From positions 1 through 39,131 of the forward strand of contig CACWHK010000016.1 of assembly GCA_902760755.1 (NCBI GenBank): a stretch of 39,131 nt of DNA, in the 5' to 3' direction. The notes under the pieces are model-generated. The model was not told the origin of the DNA, ran no database searches, and saw only the letters and a program-made list of their open reading frames with translations. This document shows positions 1 through 7,439 of this stretch, piece by piece. The stretch is from an uncultured Lachnospiraceae bacterium. GTDB lineage: Bacteria > Bacillota > Clostridia > Lachnospirales > Lachnospiraceae. The number at the start of each line of letters is the position of its first letter. Positions within the stretch are counted from its first letter, which is position 1. The position numbers and the translations under genes were made by a program.

Positions 1-10
1 GGAAGTACCC

Positions 11-1375
11 TTAGTTTTTGAAGCTATGCACCGGAGCGGGGATCCGACCGGTCCGGCTGATGAGTGCGTCACATCCATAGGGATTCACAGCCATAATGGG
101 AGCGCTTCCCAGCAGACCTCCGAATTCCACGGTGTCGCCCACACCCTTTCCGACCACGGGAATGACGCGGACTGCGGTGGTCTTCTGGTTGATCATACCG
201 ATGGCCATCTCGTCGGCAATGATACCGGAAATGGTGGTGGCCTTCGTATCTCCGGGGATGGCGATCATATCCAGTCCCACGGAGCAGACACAGGTCATGG
301 CCTCCAGCTTCTCGATGGAAAGGGACCCTGCCTTGGCAGCATCGATCATGCCCTGATCCTCGCTGACGGGAATAAATGCTCCGGACAGACCTCCCACATA
401 GGAGGATGCCATGATACCGCCCTTCTTTACCTGATCGTTCAGCAGTGCCAGTGCAGCGGTGGTTCCCGGAGCTCCGGCCATATCCACACCGATCTCCTGC
501 AGGATATCCGCAACGGAATCACCGATGGCCGGAGTCGGTGCCAGAGACAGGTCCACGATACCGAAGGGAACACCCAAACGCCTGGAAGCCTCCTTCGCCA
601 CCAGCTGTCCCACACGGGTAATCTTAAATGCTGTTTTCTTGATGGTCTCACAGAGAACCTCGAAGGATTCTCCGCGGATTTCGGAAAGCACACTGCGCAT
701 AACACCGGGGCCGCTGACGCCCACATTGATGACACAGTCACCCTCGGTTACACCGTGGAAGGCGCCTGCCATGAACGGATTGTCATCCGGCGCATTGCAG
801 AACACCACCAGCTTGGCACAGCCGATGGAATCCTTTGCCTTTGTATATTCAGCAGCTTCCTTAATGATCTCTCCCATAAGGCGGACTGCATCCATGTTGA
901 TCCCGGTCTTGGTGGAGCCCAGGTTCACGGAGCTGCAGACCACATCCGTCTCCGCCAGAGCCCGGGGGATGGAACGGATCAGAAGCTCATCTGCCGTTGT
1001 CATATGCTTAGATACCAGAGCGGAATATCCTCCGAGGAAGTTTACTCCCACATCCAGGCCTGCCCGGTTCAGGGTCTTTGCGATCTCCACGAAATCCTCG
1101 GGAGTCTTGCAGACAGAACCGCCTACCAGTGCGATGGGTGTTACGGAGATCCGCTTATGAACGATGGGAATACCATACATTTCCGTGATGGACTTTCCTG
1201 TCTTCACCAGATCCTTTGCCGAGGTGGTGATCTTCGTATAGATCTTCTCGCAGGTCTCTGCCACATCGGAACCGACACAGTCCAAAAGACTGATGCCCAT
1301 GGTGATGGTACGGACATCCAGGTTCATACGGGATATCATTTCATTTGTCTCTAATACTTCGTTTAAAGTGATCAT
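11..1375 (-). CDS. PFL-family protein (UPF0210/DUF711)
   Basis: This 454-residue protein matches the conserved PFL family (UPF0210, DUF711). Members adopt a fold related to pyruvate formate-lyase but have no established reaction. Full family length is present, with glycine-rich blocks such as [12 protein letters not shown] and [16 protein letters not shown] and the late segment [17 protein letters not shown]. No signal peptide or membrane segment is visible, so it should be cytosolic. The ATG at 1375 sits five bases downstream of a GGAGGT site (1381-1386), which fixes the start. It follows the ACT-domain gene by about 50 bases, and the two genes occur as a pair in many Firmicutes, so joint regulation by an amino acid is a plausible inference. 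Family assignment is firm; function is unknown. Confidence 0.9.
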   Translation of the reverse strand: MITLNEVLETNEMISRMNLDVRTITMGISLLDCVGSDVAETCEKIYTKITTSAKDLVKTGKSITEMYGIPIVHKRISVTPIALVGGSVCKTPEDFVEIAKTLNRAGLDVGVNFLGGYSALVSKHMTTADELLIRSIPRALAETDVVCSSVNLGSTKTGINMDAVRLMGEIIKEAAEYTKAKDSIGCAKLVVFCNAPDDNPFMAGAFHGVTEGDCVINVGVSGPGVMRSVLSEIRGESFEVLCETIKKTAFKITRVGQLVAKEASRRLGVPFGIVDLSLAPTPAIGDSVADILQEIGVDMAGAPGTTAALALLNDQVKKGGIMASSYVGGLSGAFIPVSEDQGMIDAAKAGSLSIEKLEAMTCVCSVGLDMIAIPGDTKATTISGIIADEMAIGMINQKTTAVRVIPVVGKGVGDTVEFGGLLGSAPIMAVNPYGCDALISRTGRIPAPVHSFKN

Positions 1376-1426
1376 TGCATACCTCCGGAATCAGGATAAT
1401 ACAGAATATAGGTTTTCATCAGAAAA

Positions 1427-1699
1427 CTAAATTCTGTGCATCATGTCAAAGATTTCCTCTTTCTGGGTCTTGATCTGTACTCCGATCTCGTGGCCTACGG
1501 AGGTAAGTTCACGGGCAAGCTCCTCATGAGACTTCACTGCCTTATCCGTATCCACGATCATCATCATGTTAAAATAGCCCTGCATGGTGGTCTGTGTGAT
1601 ATCACAGATATTAATGTTGTTGCTGGCCAGATAATTGCAGACCTTTGCGATGATTCCTACGGTATCTTTTCCGATCACGGTGATAATTGTTCTTGACAT
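1427..1699 (-). CDS. ACT-domain protein (UPF0237 family)
   Basis: A 90-residue protein made of essentially one ACT domain. The N-terminal strand and turn MSRTIITVIGKDTVGIIA is followed by the helix beginning KVCNYLASNNINICDITQ, typical of small-molecule-binding regulatory ACT modules. The UPF0237 family is close in sequence to the GcvR type of stand-alone ACT regulator. The ligand is not known; amino acid sensing is inferred from the fold. A GGAG site lies about 12 bases upstream of the ATG at 1699. A strong promoter at 1765-1793 drives this gene and, by read-through, the PFL-family gene about 50 bases downstream. That conserved pairing suggests the ACT protein senses the substrate or product of its neighbour. 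Confidence 0.9.
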   Translation of the reverse strand: MSRTIITVIGKDTVGIIAKVCNYLASNNINICDITQTTMQGYFNMMMIVDTDKAVKSHEELARELTSVGHEIGVQIKTQKEEIFDMMHRI

Positions 1700-1740
1700 C
1701 AGCTTCTTTTGCTCCTTTCACTCGTCTTCCGCCGGAACTG

Positions 1741-1784
1741 TAAAAGGCGGAAATCGCTCCTCATATTATAGCGACTCCCGCCTT
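1741..1784 (-). terminator. terminator-like hairpin overlapping the ACT gene promoter
   Basis: Two 14-base arms (1744-1757 and 1771-1784) are complementary at 12 of 14 positions. On the transcribed strand the hairpin is followed by TTTTA. It sits just downstream of the lipoprotein stop codon and would act as its terminator. The 13-base loop contains the -10 box of the next promoter, so the two signals are physically nested. Confidence 0.6.
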
Positions 1785-1793
1785 CCGTTTCAA
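1765..1793 (-). promoter_or_regulatory. sigma-A type promoter for the ACT/PFL gene pair
   Basis: TTGAAA (-35, 1788-1793) and a perfect TATAAT (-10, 1765-1770) are separated by exactly 17 bases. The expected start of transcription is near 1758, about 60 bases before the ACT-domain gene. Confidence 0.8.
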
Positions 1794-1817
1794 TCCTTAA
1801 ATTCTTTGAATATGAAA

Positions 1818-2576
1818 CTACTTAATATCGGTTACATCAACAATGGAATAGGTTCCGTCAACCCCTGCATATACGGTCAGGATCGCATAACAGGTTGTTG
1901 CATTCTGATCCGAAAGAGTCTCCTCTGCCAGAATGATGTAATTTGTTCCCGCAACCACCTGGGTACCCATCAGTGCCAACGGAGTATAGGTTGCACCCTC
2001 CAGCTCGGCAGTTGCATTGTTAAATGCAGTCGTTGCCTCAGCCGTCATCTCGGGACCTGCTTCCGTAATACCGCCTGCCAGCTGCTCCGTGGGAGCCTGA
2101 ACCGTGGATGTAAGGAAGTTGGTGAACTCTGCATTTCCCTGAAGATCCGCATACAGAGTTACGATGGAATATACCGGCTTTGCATCCGGAACCACGGTAG
2201 TCTCCTTGCAGAGCAGGCAGTAGTTGGTTCCCGCAACCACCTGGGTTCCAAGCACTGCTACCGGCTCATAGATAGCACCGGTCAGTGTCTCACTTGCCTT
2301 TTCCACCAGACTCTTGATCTCCGGTGTGATCACCGGAGAAGCCGGCTTCTCCCAGCCGCCGGAGATCTGCTCTCCGCCATCCGGAGTCACTTCAGAAGCC
2401 ACCTCAGAAACTACGTCCTCGGACGTATTCTCTGCAACTGTTGCCTTCTGGGTATTTTCCACCTTCTCGACCATCTCTACGGTGGATGCTGTTGTGGCCT
2501 TGTCATCCTTACCGCATCCTACCATCATCATAGCCATAGCTGCGATCAGCACAGCTGCCGTAATCTTCTTTCTCAT
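1818..2576 (-). CDS. lipoprotein with two cystatin-like repeats
   Basis: A 252-residue predicted lipoprotein. The ATG at 2576 follows AGGAGG (2585-2590); a longer reading frame reaches 2627 but lacks a ribosome site. Residues 1-20 form a signal peptide with lipobox MVGC, and Cys21 would be lipidated. Residues 22-72 are an acidic, low-complexity linker. Two related domains follow, about 83-155 and 174-252. Each has a helix-like segment, then TQVVAGTNY (QVVAG at 112-116 and 206-210), then strands ending near YADLQGN or YAGVDGT. QxVxG is the first protease-binding loop of cystatins. The first repeat also matches stefins before the loop (TPEI then a helix), and glycine pairs precede both domains (73-74 and 168-169). 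Cysteine protease inhibition is inferred, not shown. A weak -10 (TATAGT, 2628-2633) is visible upstream without a clear -35. Confidence 0.75.
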   Translation of the reverse strand: MRKKITAAVLIAAMAMMMVGCGKDDKATTASTVEMVEKVENTQKATVAENTSEDVVSEVASEVTPDGGEQISGGWEKPASPVITPEIKSLVEKASETLTGAIYEPVAVLGTQVVAGTNYCLLCKETTVVPDAKPVYSIVTLYADLQGNAEFTNFLTSTVQAPTEQLAGGITEAGPEMTAEATTAFNNATAELEGATYTPLALMGTQVVAGTNYIILAEETLSDQNATTCYAILTVYAGVDGTYSIVDVTDIK

Positions 2577-2664
2577 AAACGTTTCCTCCTGTCGTATATT
2601 CAATGCTCGTTTTGAGCTATCTATCATACTATACTGATTCCATAATGATTTTTATGGGTTTATT

Positions 2665-3459
2665 TTAAAATTCAATGATCGGATCCGCCGTATCCCTGGC
2701 AGCGATCTTAATATTCAGATCCTTCGGGTCCGGTGCGAAAGGATTTCCCAGAAGCTCCTGAAGTACGGTTTCATAGGCCAGCTCGGGGAAATTGTTCTCC
2801 TTTGAGAGATGCCCGAGGCGGATCTCCTTTACATGATCATTCAGAAGGGCACGGATAAATGCCCCGCCTGCCTCATTGGAAAGATGTCCCCGGTTGCTCA
2901 GGATCCTCTGCTTCAGAGGATAGGGATAGGGACCCACCTCCAGCATGCGGATATCATGATTTGCTTCGATCAGCATCATGTCACAGCCCTGCAGCTCCCG
3001 GATCAGTGCATCCGGAACGTACCCCAGGTCCGTAGCGATACAGCACTTCTTCTCTCCGTCCGTAAAGCTGTAGCATACCGGATCCGCAGCATCATGGGAC
3101 ACCGCATGCGTCCGGATCTCCAGATCCTTCAGCTGGATGCTGTCCCCTGCCCGAAAGGGTCGGAACAGCTCCCGGTCCAGCTTCCCGAGATTCATGCGAA
3201 AGATCGAATCGATGGTCCGGTCCGTGGCATAGACGGGCATATGATACTTTCTGGAAAGCACCCCCAGGCCCCTTACATGATCGATATGCTCATGAGTGAT
3301 CAGGATCGCGTCGATATCACTTCCGGTATAGTCTGCCGTATTAAGACACTCTTCTATTTTTTTCATACTGACGCCGGCATCACAGAGGACCGTCACCCGA
3401 TCGGTTCCGATAAGGGTACTGTTCCCGCTGCTTCCGCTGACGAGATTCATCATTTTCAT
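2665..3459 (-). CDS. metallo-beta-lactamase-fold hydrolase, YycJ/WalJ-like
   Basis: A 264-residue protein of the metallo-beta-lactamase superfamily, closest in outline to YycJ/WalJ of Firmicutes. The opening MKMMNLVSGSSGNSTLI is characteristic of that group. The metal-binding motif HEHIDH is at residues 56-61; later histidines fall in SHDAAD, GHLSNEAGG and LGHLSKENN. No signal peptide is present, so it should be cytosolic. The family is proposed to act as an exonuclease or phosphodiesterase linked to DNA replication or cell wall signalling, but the walRK genes that often accompany it are not in this window. Its start overlaps the stop of the ASKHA gene by four bases, indicating translational coupling. 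The exact substrate is unknown. Confidence 0.85.
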   Translation of the reverse strand: MKMMNLVSGSSGNSTLIGTDRVTVLCDAGVSMKKIEECLNTADYTGSDIDAILITHEHIDHVRGLGVLSRKYHMPVYATDRTIDSIFRMNLGKLDRELFRPFRAGDSIQLKDLEIRTHAVSHDAADPVCYSFTDGEKKCCIATDLGYVPDALIRELQGCDMMLIEANHDIRMLEVGPYPYPLKQRILSNRGHLSNEAGGAFIRALLNDHVKEIRLGHLSKENNFPELAYETVLQELLGNPFAPDPKDLNIKIAARDTADPIIEF

Positions 3460-4529
3460 AGGTTTCTTTTTCCCAGTATCATAGAACTGTAAAGCAGCCC
3501 TTCGTAGTCCGGATCCCCGGCAAGCTGCTGTGTATGCACCTTTCTTCGGAAGGCGTCATAGGAATCCGTTCCCTCTGTCACCATCCGTTCGGATGCAAGA
3601 AGGGAGGTATTCCCGGCTATGGTTACCCGGTCCAACATCTCCTCCGGAATAAGACCGATGGTTACGGCATCCCGAAGAGACAGGTGGAAGCCGAAGCCTC
3701 CTGCCAGACAGATCTTTTTCACATCCCCTGCAGCAAGTCCCGCACGTTTGAGGAGCATGGCATAGGTTGCATAGATGGCAGCCGAAGCCAGCTGGATCTC
3801 ATGGAGGATCTTCGCTGTGATCCTTATGCCGCGGAATTCGATCCCGTCTCTTGCCTGTTCCTCCGTTAATACTCCGTCCTCCCGGAGCTTCCCCTGCCGG
3901 AGCAGGTTCGCCAGCACGGAAATGGTGGTAGACCCGTAGATTCCCCGGGATCTGGTACAGTTTTCAAAAGCCGGTCCGCAGGCTGCGCTGGCCCCGTGGA
4001 AGATCCCGTCATGGCAGACGATCATTTCCCCGTTGGTTCCAAGGTCCATCAGGACCTCTCCTTCTCCGAGTCCGAGAACCCACGCGCCTCCGCAGGCATC
4101 ACTGCCTAAGAATGCGGAAGCCCCTACCGGGATCGTCATGGGGACTCCGAAAAGGTTCGTTTCTTCATTCTTGGAAAAGGGCATGCCAAAGGGTGCCTGT
4201 CCCAGCATGCCCGTATCGTATCCGAGGAACAGGGAGCCCATGACCGTATTGCAGGTAACAAGGATCCGATTAAGATCCACCGGAAATGCTGCCTTATTCC
4301 AGGAAAGCATCTTCGAGAGGGTATCCCGGAGTTCATTCTTAAGACAATCCTGCATGGCAGTATCACCGGGATGCTTTTGCTGATAGGTCATACGGGAGAT
4401 CACATCCGAACCAAACCTGCTTTGCGGGTTGGCAAATCCGGATTTGGCCGTAACGGATCCATCCGTCCGAAGCAACGATACTTCGACAGAGGTTGTACCC
4501 AGATCGATTGCAGCGTAGAAATCCCCCAT
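3456..4529 (-). CDS. RACo-like ASKHA-domain protein lacking the ferredoxin domain
   Basis: A 357-residue protein with the ATP-binding fold of the ASKHA superfamily: DLGTTS (9-14), DLGTNGE (162-168), CGPAFE (184-189), AGGFG (276-280) and AGNTSL (305-310). These motifs match the C-terminal part of RACo-type reductive activators of corrinoid enzymes (DUF4445/COG3894). Those proteins usually carry an N-terminal 2Fe-2S ferredoxin domain and linker and run to about 600 residues. Here both are missing, and the protein begins directly with the first phosphate-binding motif. It sits between threonine dehydratase (16 bases upstream) and the YycJ-like gene (four-base overlap). It may reactivate a corrinoid protein such as the MetH in this window, using a separate electron donor; that is inference. 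Confidence 0.75.
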   Translation of the reverse strand: MGDFYAAIDLGTTSVEVSLLRTDGSVTAKSGFANPQSRFGSDVISRMTYQQKHPGDTAMQDCLKNELRDTLSKMLSWNKAAFPVDLNRILVTCNTVMGSLFLGYDTGMLGQAPFGMPFSKNEETNLFGVPMTIPVGASAFLGSDACGGAWVLGLGEGEVLMDLGTNGEMIVCHDGIFHGASAACGPAFENCTRSRGIYGSTTISVLANLLRQGKLREDGVLTEEQARDGIEFRGIRITAKILHEIQLASAAIYATYAMLLKRAGLAAGDVKKICLAGGFGFHLSLRDAVTIGLIPEEMLDRVTIAGNTSLLASERMVTEGTDSYDAFRRKVHTQQLAGDPDYEGLLYSSMILGKRNL

Positions 4530-4545
4530 AGATGCTCCTTCGTAT

Positions 4546-5769
4546 TTAGAGAGCCGCCTTCGGGCTCTTATCCAGCGGTCGGTAGCCCTTCTCCTTCAGG
4601 ACCTCCATGATCTTTTCCTTATGCTCCGGTCCGAAAGCTTCGATGGTGATCACAAGCTCAACCGCCGCATTCCGGTTCAGGGATACGAACTGGTTATGCT
4701 CCAGCTTGATGATATTGCCCTGCAGCTCCGCAATGATGCGGGAAACCTCCATCAGCTGCCCCGGCTTATCCGGAAGCAGTACGGATACCGTAAAGATCCT
4801 GCTTCTTGCAATGAGGCCGTGCTGAACCACGGAGGAAAGGGTGATCACATCCATATTTCCGCCGGACAGGATGCTGACAACCTTCTTTCCTTCCTTCGGC
4901 AGATGCTTTAACGCAGCTACCGTCAGAAGTCCGCTGTTCTCAACGATCATTTTATGATTCTCGATCATATCCAGGAAGCTGACGATCAGCTCACTATCCT
5001 CAACGGTAATGATATCGTCCAGATTCTCCTTGATATACGGGAAGATATTGGTTCCCGGAGTACGAACTGCAGTGCCGTCGGCTATGGTATTTACCCCCGG
5101 AAGGGTTGTGACTGCCCCAAGCTTCAGGGATTCCTGCATGCAGTTGGCTCCCGCCGGCTCCACGCCGATCACTTTGATATCCTGATTCAGCATCTTGGCC
5201 AGAGTGGAAACACCGGTAGCCAGTCCGCCGCCGCCGATGGGTACCAGAATGATATCCACGAAGGGAAGCTCCTTCAGGATCTCCATGGCTACGGTACTCT
5301 GTCCGGTGGCAACCTCCAGGTCATCAAAGGGATGGATGAAGGTATAGCCCTTCTCCTCTGCCAGCTCCAGCGCATAGGCACAGGAATCATCATACACATC
5401 TCCGTACAGGATCACCTCTGCCCCGTAGGACTTGGTGCGGTTCACCTTGATGAGAGGTGTAGAGGTGGGCATAACGATGGTTGCCTTCACTCCGTAGGCC
5501 TGTGCCGCATATGCCACACCCTGGGCATGGTTTCCTGCGGACGCGGTAATAAGACCCTTGGCCCGTTCCTCATCGGAGAGCTGGCTGATCTTATAATAGG
5601 CACCCCGGATCTTATAGGCTCCGGTCACCTGCATATTTTCAGGCTTCAGATAGACCTTATTCCCCGTAAGATTACTGAGAAATTCGCTTTCGATCAGGTT
5701 CGTGGGACGAACCACCTTCGATACGATCTCATATGCCTGTTCACATTTTTCTCTTGTGATCTTATCCAT
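4546..5769 (-). CDS. ilvA: threonine ammonia-lyase with C-terminal ACT domain
   Basis: This 407-residue PLP enzyme deaminates threonine to 2-oxobutanoate, the first step toward isoleucine or a catabolic route to propionate. The PLP lysine is Lys53 in TGAYKIRGA, and the phosphate-binding loop is IGGGGLATG. The first 320 residues form the fold-type II catalytic domain. A single ACT-like domain follows at about 325-400 (FTVSVLLPDKPGQLMEVSR). This is the short clostridial/TdcB-like layout with one ACT domain, not the long form with two regulatory domains. The ATG at 5769 is chosen because GAGGA lies at 5777-5781; an in-frame extension to 5826 overlaps the upstream gene and has no ribosome site. 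The window also holds ilvN and ilvC, about 17 kb upstream. A biodegradative role cannot be excluded. Confidence 0.9.
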   Translation of the reverse strand: MDKITREKCEQAYEIVSKVVRPTNLIESEFLSNLTGNKVYLKPENMQVTGAYKIRGAYYKISQLSDEERAKGLITASAGNHAQGVAYAAQAYGVKATIVMPTSTPLIKVNRTKSYGAEVILYGDVYDDSCAYALELAEEKGYTFIHPFDDLEVATGQSTVAMEILKELPFVDIILVPIGGGGLATGVSTLAKMLNQDIKVIGVEPAGANCMQESLKLGAVTTLPGVNTIADGTAVRTPGTNIFPYIKENLDDIITVEDSELIVSFLDMIENHKMIVENSGLLTVAALKHLPKEGKKVVSILSGGNMDVITLSSVVQHGLIARSRIFTVSVLLPDKPGQLMEVSRIIAELQGNIIKLEHNQFVSLNRNAAVELVITIEAFGPEHKEKIMEVLKEKGYRPLDKSPKAAL

Positions 5770-5822
5770 AAATCTGTCCTCTTTACTTATTTGGGTACAC
5801 AGCCATAGGATTCCCCGGCTGA

Positions 5823-6458
5823 TCATTTTTCATATGTCGGATCTGAGACGACATCCAGAACAACACCAAGAAGATTCAGTAACCCAACGTCTTCATCATT
5901 ATCGTCTTCGTCATTATCATCATTATCCTTATCTTCAGCCTTCACTTCGGCAGCCGCTTTTTCTTCAGCCGCTTTTTCTTCAGCCGCCTTTTCTGCAGCC
6001 GCCTTCTCTGCAGCCGCCTTCTCTGCAGCATTCGACTCTTCTAACTCAAAGAGACCCTCATATTTCTTAAGGGTAATGATATCACTGATCAGTTTATCCA
6101 GGAACGGTGCCAGCAGAAATGCATTGTTCTCTGATATACCCAGAAGCTTCTCCGTCTGATCCCGCACCGGATCCCAGTTCTTCAACAGGACGATGGCAGT
6201 CTTCGTCATAGTGTCCTTGAAATATACAGCCTGATCCGTGATCACAAGCCCGTTCTTCCCCTTGCTGAACAAGGATGTGTCATAGATCATGAGGATTGTT
6301 TCTTCCGCATTCCTTTTATCCACAAAATGCTTCAGTACCTTTTCCTCATGTTTTTCGGGGATATTCGGATAGTACTCCGGCTGAAACCCGCCGTTTTCAT
6401 TCTTCATGCATTCATGGAATCTGTCTTTTATGAGATTGACCAGATTGTCATTATACAT
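5823..6458 (-). CDS. unknown protein with Ala/Glu/Lys repeats and acidic tail
   Basis: No family is recognised with confidence. The 211-residue protein has a folded-looking N-terminal part (about 1-140) containing KNGLVITDQAVYFKD, which resembles the strand pattern of bacterial PH-like or YvbH-type domains; this is only a resemblance. Residues from about 145 carry repeated AEKAA/EEKAA units, then a very acidic stretch (DKDNDDNDEDDNDED), then a hydrophobic C-terminus (VGLLNLLGVVLDVVSD). No signal peptide is seen. It starts three bases after the ftsY stop with GGAGAG as ribosome site and ends just before threonine dehydratase, so it is probably cotranscribed with both. The repeats make its length prone to variation between strains. 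Confidence 0.7.
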   Translation of the reverse strand: MYNDNLVNLIKDRFHECMKNENGGFQPEYYPNIPEKHEEKVLKHFVDKRNAEETILMIYDTSLFSKGKNGLVITDQAVYFKDTMTKTAIVLLKNWDPVRDQTEKLLGISENNAFLLAPFLDKLISDIITLKKYEGLFELEESNAAEKAAAEKAAAEKAAEEKAAEEKAAAEVKAEDKDNDDNDEDDNDEDVGLLNLLGVVLDVVSDPTYEK

Positions 6459-6461
6459 CTT

Positions 6462-7427
6462 CTACTCTCCACTCTGATTATAGTCTTCAGAATCGTTTTC
6501 AAGGATCCGCTCCGTATCGGAGGGCATGCTGAAGCCCGAGAACAGTGCCGTGATGTACTGATCCGGATCGAAACGCTCCATATCCTCCACCTTCTCGCCC
6601 ACACCGATATATTTGACGGGCACATTCAACTCGGCTTCGATGGCTACGGCGATACCGCCCTTGGCGGTTCCGTCCAGCTTGGTCAGGATGATACCGTTGA
6701 TCTCGGTAACATTGGAGAACTGACGGGCCTGTTCCAGGGCATTCTGGCCGGTGGAGCCGTCCAGTACGATCAGGGACTCCACATATGCCTCCGGATATTC
6801 TCTGGAAATGATGCGCCGCATCTTCGCCAGCTCATCCATAAGATTCTTTTTATTATGAAGACGTCCCGCCGTATCGATCAGCAGGATATCCGTTCCCCGG
6901 GCCTTGGCAGCGGAAACGGCATCAAATACAACGGCAGAGGGATCTCCGCCCTCGCCCTGTGCGATCAGCTCCACGCCTGCGCGGTTGGCCCAGGTACGGA
7001 TCTGCTCCACGGCTCCCGCACGGAAGGTATCGCCTGCTGCGATCAGGACCTTCTTGCCCCGGGCATGATACTTGGCAGCCAGCTTTCCGATGGAGGTGGT
7101 TTTTCCAACACCGTTTACGCCGATCACGAATACCACCGACTTCTTATCCTCGAAATCATAGGCAGATTCGTCCACGGACATCTGATCCCGGAGATTGTTC
7201 ATGACCAGATCCTTGGTCATTTCCGCACTCTTCAGCTTCTGCTCCTTCACCTGCTTCTTCAGGTCCTCGATCACGCGCTCCGTGGTCTCAAAGCCCATAT
7301 CGGCTTCGATCAGGGTTTCCTCGAGCTCGTCATAGAACTCGTCCGTGATCTCGGTTGCTTTAAATACATTTGCGATACTGGCACTGGTCTTCTTCAGACC
7401 TTCCTTCAGTCTCTGGAAAAATCCCAT
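6462..7427 (-). CDS. ftsY: signal recognition particle receptor FtsY
   Basis: FtsY is the membrane-associated GTPase that docks the signal recognition particle and hands nascent chains to the Sec translocon. The 321-residue protein has an N-terminal helical N domain (about 1-95) and the G domain: GVNGVGKTT (103-111), DTFRAGA (133-139), DTAGR (185-189) and TKLDG (249-253). The long acidic N-terminal extension of the E. coli protein is absent; the short amphipathic MGFFQRLKEGLKKT probably mediates membrane contact. It starts 12 bases after the smc stop. The rnc-smc-ftsY order is widely conserved in Firmicutes. Identification is secure. Confidence 0.98.
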   Translation of the reverse strand: MGFFQRLKEGLKKTSASIANVFKATEITDEFYDELEETLIEADMGFETTERVIEDLKKQVKEQKLKSAEMTKDLVMNNLRDQMSVDESAYDFEDKKSVVFVIGVNGVGKTTSIGKLAAKYHARGKKVLIAAGDTFRAGAVEQIRTWANRAGVELIAQGEGGDPSAVVFDAVSAAKARGTDILLIDTAGRLHNKKNLMDELAKMRRIISREYPEAYVESLIVLDGSTGQNALEQARQFSNVTEINGIILTKLDGTAKGGIAVAIEAELNVPVKYIGVGEKVEDMERFDPDQYITALFSGFSMPSDTERILENDSEDYNQSGE

Positions 7428-7439
7428 AGTGTTCCTCCC

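Noticed and set aside
5940-6030. Short repeated units as a CRISPR or tandem repeat locus
   Set aside because: They are in frame inside a gene and encode an Ala/Glu/Lys-rich protein segment; there are no spacers.
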